From Lamellibrachia satsuma (taxonomy: Eukaryota; Annelida; Polychaeta; Sabellida; Siboglinidae): 64,000 nt of DNA. A model generated the notes under the pieces. It was not told the origin of the DNA, made no database searches, and saw only the letters and a list, made by a program, of their open reading frames with translations. This document shows positions 33,043-45,132 of the stretch, in pieces. The stretch is taken from contig BSQZ01000004.1 of the NCBI GenBank assembly GCA_033239005.1, positions 13,732,007 to 13,796,006 on the forward strand, given 5' to 3'. Numbering within the stretch: position 1 is the stretch's first letter; the number at the start of each line of letters is the position of its first letter. The translations under genes and the position numbers were made by a program.

Positions 33043-36000
33043 ATGGCTGCCCTGGTTGGTCGACCGGCTCTTAGAGTATGTTCTATGATCATACAATACG
33101 CTGAATTTACACGAGTGCAATACATCAATAGTATCTTAATCAAATTTGTCACTTTTTATGCTTTCAGAATGGAGTTGCTGCAGTTGTCCGGCGACATTTT
33201 AACACAACAGCAGCGGTTGCTGGAAAACAGGTTTGTTGGGGTCAAATCCATCCATCCATCCAGTTGACGCGTCAAGTTCATATCCAATTTGAAAACTTTC
33301 TTTCAATTTACCATCTAAATATACTAACAATTTGACGCGGTTGTTACCCATTTAATGTATAACTTGATATTGTTTACTATCTAACATTCGTCTAAGGCTT
33401 TCTGAAGCTAACCGTAATGATGTTATCACCGGCGTTGCTGTTTCAAGGCCCGGGCCAAGGCAGTGGGGTCACCTACTCTTGACTGACACCGTCAGTCCAC
33501 TATCATTCCATTATGTGCATTGGCTGTCAGTTTAATTTGTTTGATGTTTTTGCAGAAAGAACAGTTACTAAAAAATGCAGATTATACGGACATTAAAATT
33601 AAGAAGATGAAAAATAATAAATCACCTGGGGTTGATGGGATACCACCAAAACTGCTTAAGGAAATTGTTGAACAAATTAGTACACAACTTACAAAATTGT
33701 TTAACTTGTCACTAGAAGAAGGAATAGTTCCTTCAGAATCGCTATTTAAGAAGGGATCGAGGAAGAAGCCAGAAAATTACAGATCAGTGAGTTTAGCATC
33801 AGTTGTATGTAAATTACTCGAAACATTAATTAGAGACCACATGGTGGAATTCCTTGTAAAACATAAATTAATAAATACATCTCAACATGGATTCCTAAAA
33901 GCAAGGTCATGTCTAACCAATCTCTTATGTTTTTTTGAAGAATTTACAAAGTGTGTAGATGACGGGTCACCAGTGGATGTTGTCTACTTAGATTTTCAGA
34001 AAGCTTTCGATAAAGTGCCACATCAAAGATTGTTACTTAAACTAAAAGCCCATGGTATAGGTAATGAGGTAATCAACTGCATACAAAAGTGGCTTACACA
34101 CAGAAGACAGAGAGTAATAGTAGATGGTGAGATTTCAAACTGGTACCACAGGGATCAGTATTAGGCCCTATACTGTTTTTAATATATATAAATGATTTGG
34201 AGGATGACATATCTAGCAAAGTACTCAAATTTGCAGATGACACAAAAGTATTCAGAAAGGTTACTAATGATACAGATAAACAAAGTTTACAGGATGATCT
34301 AGAAAAATTGGTTAAATGGTCAGAAAAATGGCAAATGTTATTAAATTTTGGGAAGTGTAAATGTATACACATAGGACATGGAAATATGGATGAGGAATAT
34401 AAAATGGGGGATGCTGTACTAGGTAGAACCACTCAAGAAAAGGACTTAGGAGTAACATTTAGTGCTGACATGAAAGTTTCGGAGCAATGTGGGATTGCTG
34501 CTTCAAAAGGAAATCAAATTCTAGGGCTAATTACGAGAACGATCACGTATAAGGAGAAACATCTAATTGTAACCCTGTACAAAGCAATAGTTAGACCACA
34601 TTTGGAATATTGTATTCAAGCATGGAGGCCATATCGTAAAAAAGACATAGACAAGCTAGAAAGAATACAACGAAGAGCAACTAAAATGATTCCAGAATTG
34701 AGAGACCTTAGTTATGAAAGTCGCTTATTACAATGTGGTTTGACAACATTAGAGACCAGGAGACTAAGAGGAGACCAAATAGAAGTGTTTAAAATAGTGA
34801 ACGGTTATGAGGATGTTGATAGGAATATGTTCTTCAAACTTAAAAAAGGCAGTAGAACCAGGACACAAAGCAGCATTAGTTAAGGAGCAATGTAGGTTGG
34901 ACATGAGAAAGTACTCTTTCTCACAGAGGGTGATAAATGAATGGAACAAACTGCCAAATGATTGTGTTAATGCTAGTAGTGTGAATATGTTTAAAAATAG
35001 AATTGACAGATATCTGATAAGGACGGGCTACACATAGATGAGAAAATTGTTGGACTCTCGATGAGCCAATGGCTTCCTTGTCCACTTGTCATCTGGAACT
35101 TGTTGTTCGAGATGGCAATCTTGTTAAATCTGCTACCATAACATTATTTTAGTTTAAATGTTCTTTGGAGGCTTCATGAAAGTCACTCACGTGCAGCCAC
35201 TGACCTGGCTAAAAGCCAATGTAAAGTTTACAAACTTTCAATATTTCATTGATTTCCCTAGGTTTTCTAAAGGGCATGGTGCTGAGTCTGAAAAAAGGCA
35301 AATTCACTTGCGTGAAAATATTTTGAAGGCAAGGGGGCAGAATTGGGGGCAACCTATATCACATGACATACATGAAAAATTTGTAATTGAACAGATAAAA
35401 AACATTACTACAACAAAGCATTTTATTTAGACCCCATGGTTAGGCTCAATGGACGAGCCGCTTGTCCTTGTGCAGCCAGTTTCTGTCTGCTGCACAAAGG
35501 TAACTTATTCCAATTAAAATTTAGCATAACATAACTTATTTTTTCATGGCATAGTTTTGTAGGAATACAATACTACTGGGGACATGGGCTTTTTCTTCTT
35601 TGTATAACCTATGTTGGCTATACATAAACTTCGGTGAAACACATATTATCGACCCTCAAAATGAACCCTGGCAAAATGTTTGTTTCCTCCAATTTTGCAT
35701 CATATCGTGAGAATTGCTGTTAATAGTCCTTGGTTTCACATAGATTACATACTGTAACCCTTTTTATCCGGAATACGCAGCAGTGCGTAGTTCAATGTAT
35801 GCACCAGTTGTCGTGTTCATCTGTTGTGATTTTCCATTTTATGATGGTCATGATATACCAAATGATAACCACGGGGCATGGCTAGCTTCCTGTAATGGCG
35901 GTAGCCATGAATAGTTCATTTATCTAGTAATTTTAATGAGATTTCAAAGCATATTCTTCAAGTTTTCAAACGCACTTTAGTACGCATTTTTAAATCGCCG

Positions 36001-39000
36001 GTGGATTGCCCAAGCAGGGCAAAGCGCTACGAAGGCAGTTGCCGGGTAGACTAGCACTGTAATTGGGGGGCATGTCATAGCGCCGACCCAAAAAACGCCT
36101 AAGCAAATCACTGTATTTACAAACGTTACTATCAGTTGTAATATTCAGTGTGTGAAATGTGACATCGGAAACTGTTTGAATGTTGTAAGATACACAGTTT
36201 CCCGGCCAAGTAGCTATAATTTATTTTTTTAGAGCAGATTATAAAGTTTATCATTTTACAAGTAGCTATGAGGCACTTTTTATGTAAGCCATTGCTACCT
36301 TGATCTTGGCTCAACTTTGTAAGCTTCTGGCTGTTTTGCATTCATCTTGAACCAAATATTCTTGACACTTTGTCGGTTAGTGCAACAACGTCATAAACGT
36401 ATTCTCTATCTTTGTGATTAATTTGGATCTCATATTCCCAGATGGCTGTTCGAGATGCCATCAACATGGCGATGGATGAGGAACTAGAACGAGATGAACG
36501 TGTGTTCTTGCTAGGGGAAGAAGTTGCCCAGTATGATGGTGCCTACAAGGTACGGATGCCCATAGTTAAATAATCACTGTATAGATTACATGTTTATATA
36601 ATCCCCAATTCAGTTCAAATGTGGTTGATTGTTTGTTTATAAAATCTACATTCAAAGTCTCTTTTTTCAGTTTATAGTCTTGGACTTGTTGTGACATACT
36701 TTTTTCTGTTTTAAGTTGTGAAGCACCCTGAACAGGATTCCGAATGGGGTGTTGTGCTAAACTAAATATAGTGTTTTTATTATTTATTTCACCAGGTAAG
36801 CCGAGGCCTGTGGAAGAAGTATGGAGACAAGCGCATCCTTGATACACCAATCACTGAGGTAGGTTGACACTGTATAAGCCCAGTTGCAGTTGTAAACTTT
36901 CCATCAGACAGTCCAATTTTATGAATACCATATATTCAACACATAAGATTTGTAACAGTGTGTTTGTGTTAAGAGTTCAGTTATTCATGTAGTAACCCAC
37001 AAATGGAGTCAGCAGACATGTTTAAAACTGCTTGCGCAATTCTTTTAACACAATACTATTTTTCGTCTATTGCAGAAATGATTTAGCTGTAATCTAAGTA
37101 ACTTATTTTTTATAAATTGAATTATTTTTAACCTTGCTTCCAATGATGATTTGGTACAAATGATTTGGTACAAATGCCCTGGGATTGATGTATTATTATT
37201 ATACTCAAATGATTTGGTACAAATGCCCTGGGATTGATGTATTATTATTATACTTAAATGATTTGGTACAAATGCCCTGGGATTGATGTATTATTATTAT
37301 ACTCAAATGTATATACTACTTGATTAAGGGATGCAGTGATAAATTATGTTCATTTTGTAGATGGGTTTCACCGGCCTGGCAACAGGGGCTGCTATGGTGA
37401 GTTGACATTTCCAGATAGTGTGGAATATCTGAAATACCCCCTGCATTACATGCTTGTTAGACGATGCAGTTAGTTCAGTTAGCCAGTGCAGTTAGTTCAG
37501 ATTTGTTTTGTTTTGACATGTTATAACAAGTATTTGCCCATTTTATCAACCATTTGGACAACTTTTGTTCTGTTTAAGCTAATTATTCCATAATGTCAAG
37601 TTTCATAACAGGTTTTGCTTCTTGTATAAATGTCTTGGATAATTTGTGTATAGATTCCAGTTACTTTCATGTTTGCTAGTTCTGTTGTGTGTAGTATTCC
37701 GGTCTCAGATACATTGTTTAATATATTGGCACTCAACTTAGGTATAATTGTCTACACAGGCAGGTCTGCGACCAATTTGTGAGTTCATGACTTTCAACTT
37801 CTCCATGCAAGCCATCGACCAGGTGAGATACACAGTTACTGACTCTAATACTCAGTTGTCTTGTCTGACTTATCATAAGTGTTGTATTTGCCACTATGTT
37901 ATATGTAGCTCCAAGGGGTCCTCGACAAACATGCACAATTACTTTGCCTCGGCAAGAAAGAGAAGTTTGGGAATCCTTCAGTTGCGAAAGTTTGGAAATC
38001 CTTAAGTTGAGAACATTTGGGAATTCTTGAGTTGAGAATGTTTGGGAATCCTTCAGTTGAGAAAGTGGGAATCCTTCAGTTGAGAATGTTTGGGGGTCCT
38101 TCAGTTGAGAACGTTTGGGAATCCTTCAGTTTAGAAAGTTTGGGAATCCTTCAGTTGAGAAAGTTTGGGAATTCTTGTAGGACATGGTGGACATCTTGGT
38201 GTATGCATGATGCACGTGCATACACACTAGTGCCCTGCGTGGGCCTATAATTTGAGCCCAAGCCCGGCCCGTAATTAGCAGTTAGAGCCCAGGCCCGCAG
38301 CAATTTTTCGAACCCGGCCCATGCCCGCAAACTAGAATTTAAGCCCAGGCCTGACCCAGACCATGAATGCTTGGCCCAGGCCTGGCACTGCAGTTTCAGG
38401 CCCAAACCTGGCCCATACCCGTGGGCCAAAGACAGGTAAGCCCACTGGTTTGGCCAAAGGGTGATAAGGTGATGGTTAATCATGACGTGATTGCCTCTGC
38501 AAATATGTCTAAAGTAAACATTTGGGGCTGGCTGCTTCCAGCCAGGTGAACTTAAGTGGCCTGGTATGGGGGCATTAGGTCTATGCAAAGGGTACAGTCA
38601 TGCCAAAAATATGCAGTTTACAAAGTCTAGACATCACTGATTAAGGGATAGGAATTTAAGTTTGAGCTGAAGAAGAATGATGGGAAACATGCATTAACTG
38701 TGATGAAGCCAGTGAAACAAGTGCCACTACTCCAGTCACAGTGTCTTGGAAAGCCAGTACATGTTTAAAGAATTACAATACAAAGATATGGGCATGCGAC
38801 TATGCATATATTTATATGAAATGTCTCTATATTAAAATGCACATTATTAAAATGATACCATAGGAAGTCCCATTGTTGCAAAGAGGTTAAACTGCATTCC
38901 AACGTATAAAGCACTAGTGTCATTCATAATTCCATGCAAGATCTCAATTTGCAGCTATAATACTAAAGAAATAATTTTAAGCATTCATTAACCAGAATTA

Positions 39001-42000
39001 CAATTTGTAATCAGTTTTTATTAAAAATAAAATTAATAATCTGGGTTTTGTATGAATATTTTTATTATGTCCAGATCCAAGCCCGGCCCAGCCCGCTCAC
39101 GCCCGGCCCAAGTCCGATGTGTTTAAAAAATTTTCAGCCCGGGCCCGCAATATGTAGGCCCTGGCCTGGCCTGCGAAATTATGTAGGGCCGGGCTTGGAC
39201 CCAAAGCCTGGCCTGTGCAGGGCACTAACACACACGAATGGAGGCTTGTATGTCATTAAACAGACATCCATTTTTATTTATGTAGTTGAGTCTGAGTAAG
39301 CATTTAAACAAAATTGTGAAGTTTACCAAATGCTAATTAATTGGTAATATTACAGTTATGTAATGTTTCAGGTAGTCAACTCGGCAGCAAAAACTTACTA
39401 CATGTCGGCCGGCAAGGTGAGTTTGATTATGTAGCTAATAACTACCTAACTATTGTTATTTAGAACGTAACTTTTGCCGTTTAATGTCAGTCTGATAGGT
39501 ATGCATGTGTACTTGATAAAGTAAGTCGGATTCTGGTTAACATGAAGAGAGTGACATTGGATTTTTGTTAAACTGAAAAATGCAGCACTTCAAGAGCAAT
39601 TTAAAAAGAGAAGACATCAACCAATATGTGTGGTGTAGCACTTTCCATTTTTCTTTAAATATCTACTTATTTTATCAACAAAGGCTTTCCAATGCATAGA
39701 GTCGTTCTGTCACATATTATGTGGGACATAGTAGCATGGATGTACGAGTGGCTGACTGTCAACAGAGAGGACTGGGACTCTTACGTTACTGTTGGTGACT
39801 CTTCTGTTCTCCGTACCATCTGGTGAGCAGAAACGAACATTTTCATGAATTGTGTATATTGCACCTATGTTCTGTTCCAGGTGCCTGTGCCGATAGTGTT
39901 TCGTGGTGCGAACGGTGCATCAGCCGGTGTGGGGGCTCAGCACTCCCAGTGCTTTGCGTCGTGGTACAGCAACGTGCCAGGCCTCAAGGTTATCTCCCCA
40001 TATTCAGCAGAGGACTGCAAGGGGCTTCTCAAGAGTGCCATAAGGGATGACGACCCAGGTCAGTAGCCATATATGAACTAATAAAAAAGAAATATTTAAG
40101 GATTACGGTATGTGTTAATTGCTCGATAATTATTATGACCGCATGATTGATGAAAGATATTTTGGTCTTGAAAAGTAATTTTTATTATTGGATGTAAATG
40201 AAACTGGAGTTCTGTAAAATGTTTACTTTTGAAATTATACTTCTACAGCGTACAAAGAAATGGGACACTGCAATAAGTGTAATTCAGAGTTAGTTGAACA
40301 TTTCTCTTTTTTGTAGAATGTGAATTTCTTAGTGATAAAAACATTTGTCAGTAAAAAGTACTGCCTACTGTACATGAATTTACTATGTCTTAATAACTTT
40401 CGAAGGTAGTAAATTATCTAATCATCATGATTGTGTTTCATGTAATGCATCTCTGCTCTCTTTCATCTGGTACTAATTTGACTCCTTTTGCTGTATTTGG
40501 CTGGGTACTAGGTGTATGAATGTATGTATGTGTAGAAATGTTTCTTTGTAGGCACTAACATGATTGCAAGCTTTGTCTGTTCATCTGACGGGAATGTAAA
40601 ATGTTTGTTAGCCATTCATTGCTGTCAATATTCTTGCAGTCGTCGTCTTGGAAAATGAGCTGATGTATGGTGTTTCAATGGAGATGTCTGATGAGGCTTT
40701 GTCAAAGGACTTCCTAATTCCTATTGGGAAGGCAAAAATAGAGCGACCTGGTGAGTTTGACTTTATTATTGTAAGCAGGACTGTAACAAGTAGAAAATGT
40801 TTCTACTTGAGTAAAAGTAGAAGTAGATCCTGAAAAATCTACTCATCTAGAAGTAAAAATTCCCCTCCAAAAATCTAATTGAGTAAGGTAGAAAATTTCT
40901 ACTTGAAGTAGAAACAAAAGTAGACCACGATTCACGAGCCTGCAAGCATAAGAACAAAAATAGTACTTTTTAAGTTTACCACGTGCAGACAAACACACAC
41001 TTGCACACACTGGTAAGTCAGCAAAAGATTGCAAGGCACACCAGGTTACACGAACGTTTTATTCAGCTTTAGCAGCAACTGCTGCTCAAACTCTGCATCA
41101 CCGATGCACGCTCACAGTGGCTTAAAGATGAGACCTGCTAAACAGACACTCGCAGGCTGCACTGGCAGGCAGAGCAGTGTTCAGTTTGACAAACGGTGCA
41201 GAGCTTTTGATACGCCACCAACCCAGAGAGATGCTCCGAGTCATCCGACAGATAACGCTCCAGCTGGTCGAACATGGGCACGTGCCGCTTCTTCCTGGCG
41301 AAGAACTCGTCCTCGCTGGTGGGCGATGAGCTATCAGATGGCAGCCTCCTCGAAGTGGTCGATGACTTGTCCATCTCAGCCAGCCTCTACTCCGGAGTTA
41401 ATTTTATATTAGCGAATCAGAAGACAGATTACGGATTTATGCGCGATGATTCCACGCGTACTGTGTATGCCGTTTCTGTGTGCAGCGGGATAATTATGCA
41501 GCGAAAAAAAATACAGCGCCCAGTGTCGATACTTCGTTACTTTTAGAAAAGCAACACATAATGCTGCTTCGTTACAAGTAGAAAGTAAAAGAAACTACTC
41601 AAGTAAAGTAACGAAGTAGATATACTTCGTTACTTACCAGCTAAGATTATAAGTAACCAGTTGCACCATCTAGGTTAGCCCTGCCAGTGGCCATTTGGGT
41701 CATGGCATCAGATTTGGCTAGACAATTTGGCCACTAGCATTTTCATTGAAAAGCATGTAGAATACATTCAGGTTTTGTTGTTTTCTTGGCACACATTAAG
41801 TTGGCCTATTACAGTCGCGCCCCGTTATTACGCGGCTTCGTGGACCCCGATTTTCTGCCGCCAGGGAAACATGCATGCCAAATGGGCCTGCTTAAACCTA
41901 CTTAGAATTGCTTTGACAATTCTTAAGAAACATTAGGCGAACAATGTCAATGAACGAGTATCAATGTGTTGTTTGTCTTGCACTGTCGCCAACATCAACC

Positions 42001-45000
42001 GCTTGTCGCTGGCTGGTTTGTAAATTGCAATCGAGATTCACAAATACGCCTGGCGTACGAATCAGATAAACAGTTTTAAATGCATTTAGTATGCAATACC
42101 AACATAACACTTAGGTGAAATGACATGCTTCCATTACATCCTAAATTTAATCGTTTTCGCGACGCAAAACCAACATGCTAATCTCCTAATCCAAGGCTCT
42201 ACCAGTACGCAAAAAATACGAATTCGTCATCCGCATATGAAACGATGAATTGATGTTAAGTGGTGCGTAATAAATTTGTGCTTTGATCGAGATCGGTTCA
42301 AAGATGAAGTGAAACAATTATTAATTCTACCTATTGTCGTTTTCTGTGTTTTATCAGCTTACATACTATGTTTGTCAAATCATATATGTTTTTGGCTGCT
42401 CAGATCCAGGTTATTATTTTCGATTCGTAGGCCTATTGCCTTGGACTTGGTCCAGTACATCATCATCATAGTAGATCTATTCCATAAGGCATAACTACAT
42501 ACGTACATGTGTTTTATTCAGTTCAAGAATCATCAGGGTGTGACATTTAAAAATAATACACGTTGATGCTAGCATAAAAAGTTTAATAAGTTCCATAAAT
42601 TGCATGTTGGTGTATAGGACAGTGCTGCAAGCACATAGGGCTTCGACAGCGTTCAGCGGGCAGCGATCGCTGTTGTTTAGTAGCTCCCTGGTGGCAGATA
42701 TGGGAACCCCTAACTCGCTCGCTTACAGCACGGTCCGATATAATGGACCCCGACCACCGCGTTATAATGAGGCGCGACTGTATCCAGAAATAAAAGTAAT
42801 TAAACTTTAAATTTCAAAGGTTGTTTGAAATCCATTAGATCCAAAAAAAATTACATAAAGCATAATATGTCAAGCTTGCATAACGAAAATGGTAATAATG
42901 AATTATTTTATGTATTTTATTGTCACGTTAAAACCAAATTTTTACAACATTCAATATTTGACCAACAAGGAGTAACACCACTTCAATAAAACTTGGCCAA
43001 AATGTCTGTTTGTTATTTATCTCTGTAAAAAGCAAACAAAGTTTGGGGTTCCCATGCAAAATTTTTAAATATCTGACATGGTAACAGCTACATCAGTAGC
43101 AAAAGTAACAAAACTGTTATAAACTGTTATCAAAAGCTAAATTTGTTATAAAGGAGTAATGTCATTTGAATAAAAGTTGGCCAAAATGTTAATTTATTAT
43201 TCATCTCTCTATACGTAGAAAAAAACTAATGAATTGAATTGAAAACCTTTATTGTCCATTAAATGTATCACATAAAATGAAATTTTCATTTGGGCTCACA
43301 CTGTTATGGTTATAGAAAATAAGACAAATGAATAATGAAGTGCCTGGCAAAAAAATCAGTGTTTGCTATCTTAAAATCCATTGTTTTCAGTTATAAATTA
43401 ACATTCTTTTACAAAAAACATCATTAGTGTTTATTATTGGCATAAAGGACGTAGTTTCAATTAACAGTATAAGTTTCATGTTGATTTTAAAGTTATGACC
43501 ACGATGCGCAGTTAGCTTAATTTCAACGTAGCTGCTGACCTTAAAAAAATTGGCTGAAGCAATTTGTACTTCAGCAAAAAAATTTGAGGCTTTAGCCAAA
43601 ATGGCTAAACAGTTTACAACATCATAGCTAGCCCAGACCATTCAACAGAAATGCACAATACGTGTGAATGAAACCATGATGGCTCAGTGGCTAAAACATC
43701 GGACTCTCAATACAGAGAACCTGGGTTCGAGTCCTCATACTGTTGTTTCAAAGCTTGGACAATTTCATTCACTCCACGTTGCCTCAGTTCACTCAGCTGT
43801 ATAAATGAGTACCTGGCTACAGAGAGAGGTGGATATGTGAACAAAGTCTTCATACAGCGAGGCTGAATGTTTCCCAGAGAAGTCGAGTTGGTGTTGGAAT
43901 GAACAGGTCTTCCAGGGGATGAAGTGTAGAGCACTCTGAACAGTCCTATGGACTGGATACTATGCTATATAAGAATATGCCTTTTCTTTGTCCGCTAGGC
44001 CAACACGTGACACTGGTGGCTCACTCGAAGCCTGTGGGTCTGTGTCTGGAAGCAGCCAAGGAACTCGAAGGGATGGGCATTGATGCTGAGGTGATCAACC
44101 TGCGCACATTGCGCCCCCTGGACCAGGACGCGATCATCCAATCGGTGATGAAGACACACCACCTAGTGACGGTCGAGGGCGGCTGGGTACAGTGCGGCAT
44201 CGGTGCAGAGATATGTGCTCTCATCATGGAGAGTAAGTATCGGGAAAACGTGTCTGCTAAATTGTATGATTTCATGTTGAAAGAATAATATAACCAAAAT
44301 ATGTTACTTGTATATGGAGCTGTCATGAATAAGGTTCTTTAGTTGGGAAAGCAGTAATAGTGTCATTAAATTGTCAAAATGTTCTCAATGATTGTCAACC
44401 ATCTATATCTATGACATCATCATAGTTAGTCCATTTACTCAAACTCAGCCAGTGTCATAATATGCCAATGCTTGTGCCCATTTAATAGGTTTGAACAACA
44501 AATTGTATTCAGTAATATTCAGCAGAAAATTGATAGACCTGAATCAAAAGAAGACCAGTTTTCTCCGTATTATAAAGTTACCTGAAATCAGCCTATTGGA
44601 ATTTTTAAGTTCCACCTCATTAAGCTTATGAAAGCATATGTTATAGGTGTACTTACCACAACCTCACAGTGCTATTTTAATGTAGTTGCTCGGTGGTTAC
44701 AGCACCCCATCTTTCAATCAAGAGGACCAGGGTTCAAGTCCACCTGATGCGTTTCGAAATTTGGGCAATTTCATTCGCCCCCACTATGCCCCAGTTCACT
44801 TGGCTGTATGAATACCTGGTTGTAGATAGTGGTAGGATTGTAGCAGTGAAATTGTAAGAATGAACAACTTTCATGCAGCAATAGCAGCGTGGCTGGATGC
44901 TAAAATAGGAGTTGAAATGGTTTTTGCATAAACAGATCTGCTGAGGAGCCAAGTGTGACGCGCTCTTTTGATGTTGTGCATTGCAGGTCCTGCATTCGAC

Positions 45001-45132
45001 TATCTCGATGCTCCGGCCACACGGGTCACAGGGGCAGATGTTCCCATGCCTTATGCGAAGATTCTTGAGGACAACGCTCTTCCACAAGTTCACAACATCA
45101 TTGAATCGGTTAAGAGAGTGCTCAACAAATAA
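33043..45132 (+). CDS. PDHB: Pyruvate dehydrogenase E1 component subunit beta, mitochondrial, complete
   Basis: Exons: 33043-33075, 33168-33230, 36442-36549, 36796-36858, 37361-37396, 37760-37822, 39372-39416, 39881-40058, 40640-40750, 43999-44232, 44987-45132. Phases join to 359 residues, the same length as human PDHB. The first two exons give an Arg-rich mitochondrial presequence ([11 protein letters not shown], then [11 protein letters not shown]). The mature part follows the E1-beta order: [111 protein letters not shown] and [14 protein letters not shown]. With E1-alpha it forms the thiamine-diphosphate enzyme that decarboxylates pyruvate in the matrix. Introns 2, 6, 9 and 10 hold a LINE, a hAT-like element, two further DNA elements plus a SINE, and a SINE. 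No coding defect seen. Confidence 0.97.
33545..35125 (+). mobile_element. CR1-like LINE inside PDHB intron 2
   Basis: Longest copy of the family in the window, same orientation as PDHB. The RT part (33550-34160) has [30 protein letters not shown] and [16 protein letters not shown] frameshift near 34140 moves the reading to the frame with [16 protein letters not shown] and the catalytic KFADDTKVF. The C-terminal tail reads to 34883, where a second frameshift leads to the last block ending at 35037. A conserved 3' UTR follows (GCCAATGGCTTCCTTGTCCA) and ends near 35125 in TCTTGTTAAA-like sequence. The endonuclease domain is absent (5' truncation) and a small internal deletion precedes FKKGSRKK. 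Dead copy. Confidence 0.95.
35126..36441. other. PDHB intron 2, 3' part
   Basis: No gene seen. The 90-codon frame at 35158-35430 lacks recognisable features. A short CpG-containing patch occurs near 35990-36090. Confidence 0.4.
37150..37312. repeat. 49-bp tandem repeat, 3 copies
   Basis: Units containing ATTTGGTACAAATGCCCTGG and TGATGTATTATTATTATACT at an exact 49-bp period in PDHB intron 4, 50 nt before exon 5. Confidence 0.95.
37960..38180. repeat. About 26-bp tandem repeat, about 8 copies
   Basis: Degenerate units of TTTGGGAATCCTTCAGTTGA plus GAAAG in PDHB intron 6, ending just before the hAT-like element. Confidence 0.88.
38228..39227. mobile_element. hAT-like non-autonomous element, 1000 bp
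   Basis: The left end TAGTGCCCTGCGTGGGC and the reverse complement of the right end, TAGTGCCCTGCACAGGC, are terminal inverted repeats. Flanking 8-mers ATACACAC (38220-38227) and ACACACAC (39228-39235) fit an 8-bp hAT target duplication with one mismatch. Both ends are followed by GC-rich subterminal arrays of the words GCCCGGCCC and AGCCC; the middle is AT-rich. No transposase frame is present. In PDHB intron 6. Confidence 0.75.
40776..41640. mobile_element. DNA-transposon-like element with subterminal AGTAGAA/TACTT repeats
   Basis: The left part is full of AGTAGAAA/TTTCTACTTG words and the right part of AAGTAACGAAGTA and TACTTCGTTAC. The two ends are imperfect inverted copies: CAGGACTGTAACAAGTA against CTGGTAAGTAACGAAGTA. 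The central 400 bp is different, CpG-richer sequence with frames on both strands that I cannot assign. Boundaries are approximate. In PDHB intron 9. Confidence 0.5.
41812..42780. mobile_element. pogo/Tigger-like non-autonomous element, 969 bp
   Basis: The left end CAGTCGCGCCCCGTTATTAC and the reverse complement of the right end, CAGTCGCGCCTCATTATAAC, are terminal inverted repeats. TA flanks both ends (41810-41811 and 42781-42782), the target duplication of Tc1/mariner-pogo elements. No transposase frame survives. In PDHB intron 9. Confidence 0.78.
43672..43976 (+). mobile_element. tRNA-derived SINE, copy 1
   Basis: A tRNA-like head has A box TGGCTCAGTGG (43680-43690) and B box GGTTCGAGTCC (43724-43734), both near consensus for Pol III. 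A conserved core follows (CAATTTCATTC, then CAGTTCACTCAGCTGTATAA and TACCTGG), then a tail of about 150 bp. It ends about 22 nt before the acceptor of PDHB exon 10, in the sense orientation. Confidence 0.85.
44680..44960 (+). mobile_element. tRNA-derived SINE, copy 2
   Basis: Same family as copy 1: A box TTGCTCGGTGG (44686-44696), B box GGTTCAAGTCC (44731-44741), core with CAATTTCATTC, CAGTTCACTTGGCTGTATGA and TACCTGG. It is more diverged, in the sense orientation, and ends about 25 nt before PDHB exon 11. Confidence 0.8.
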
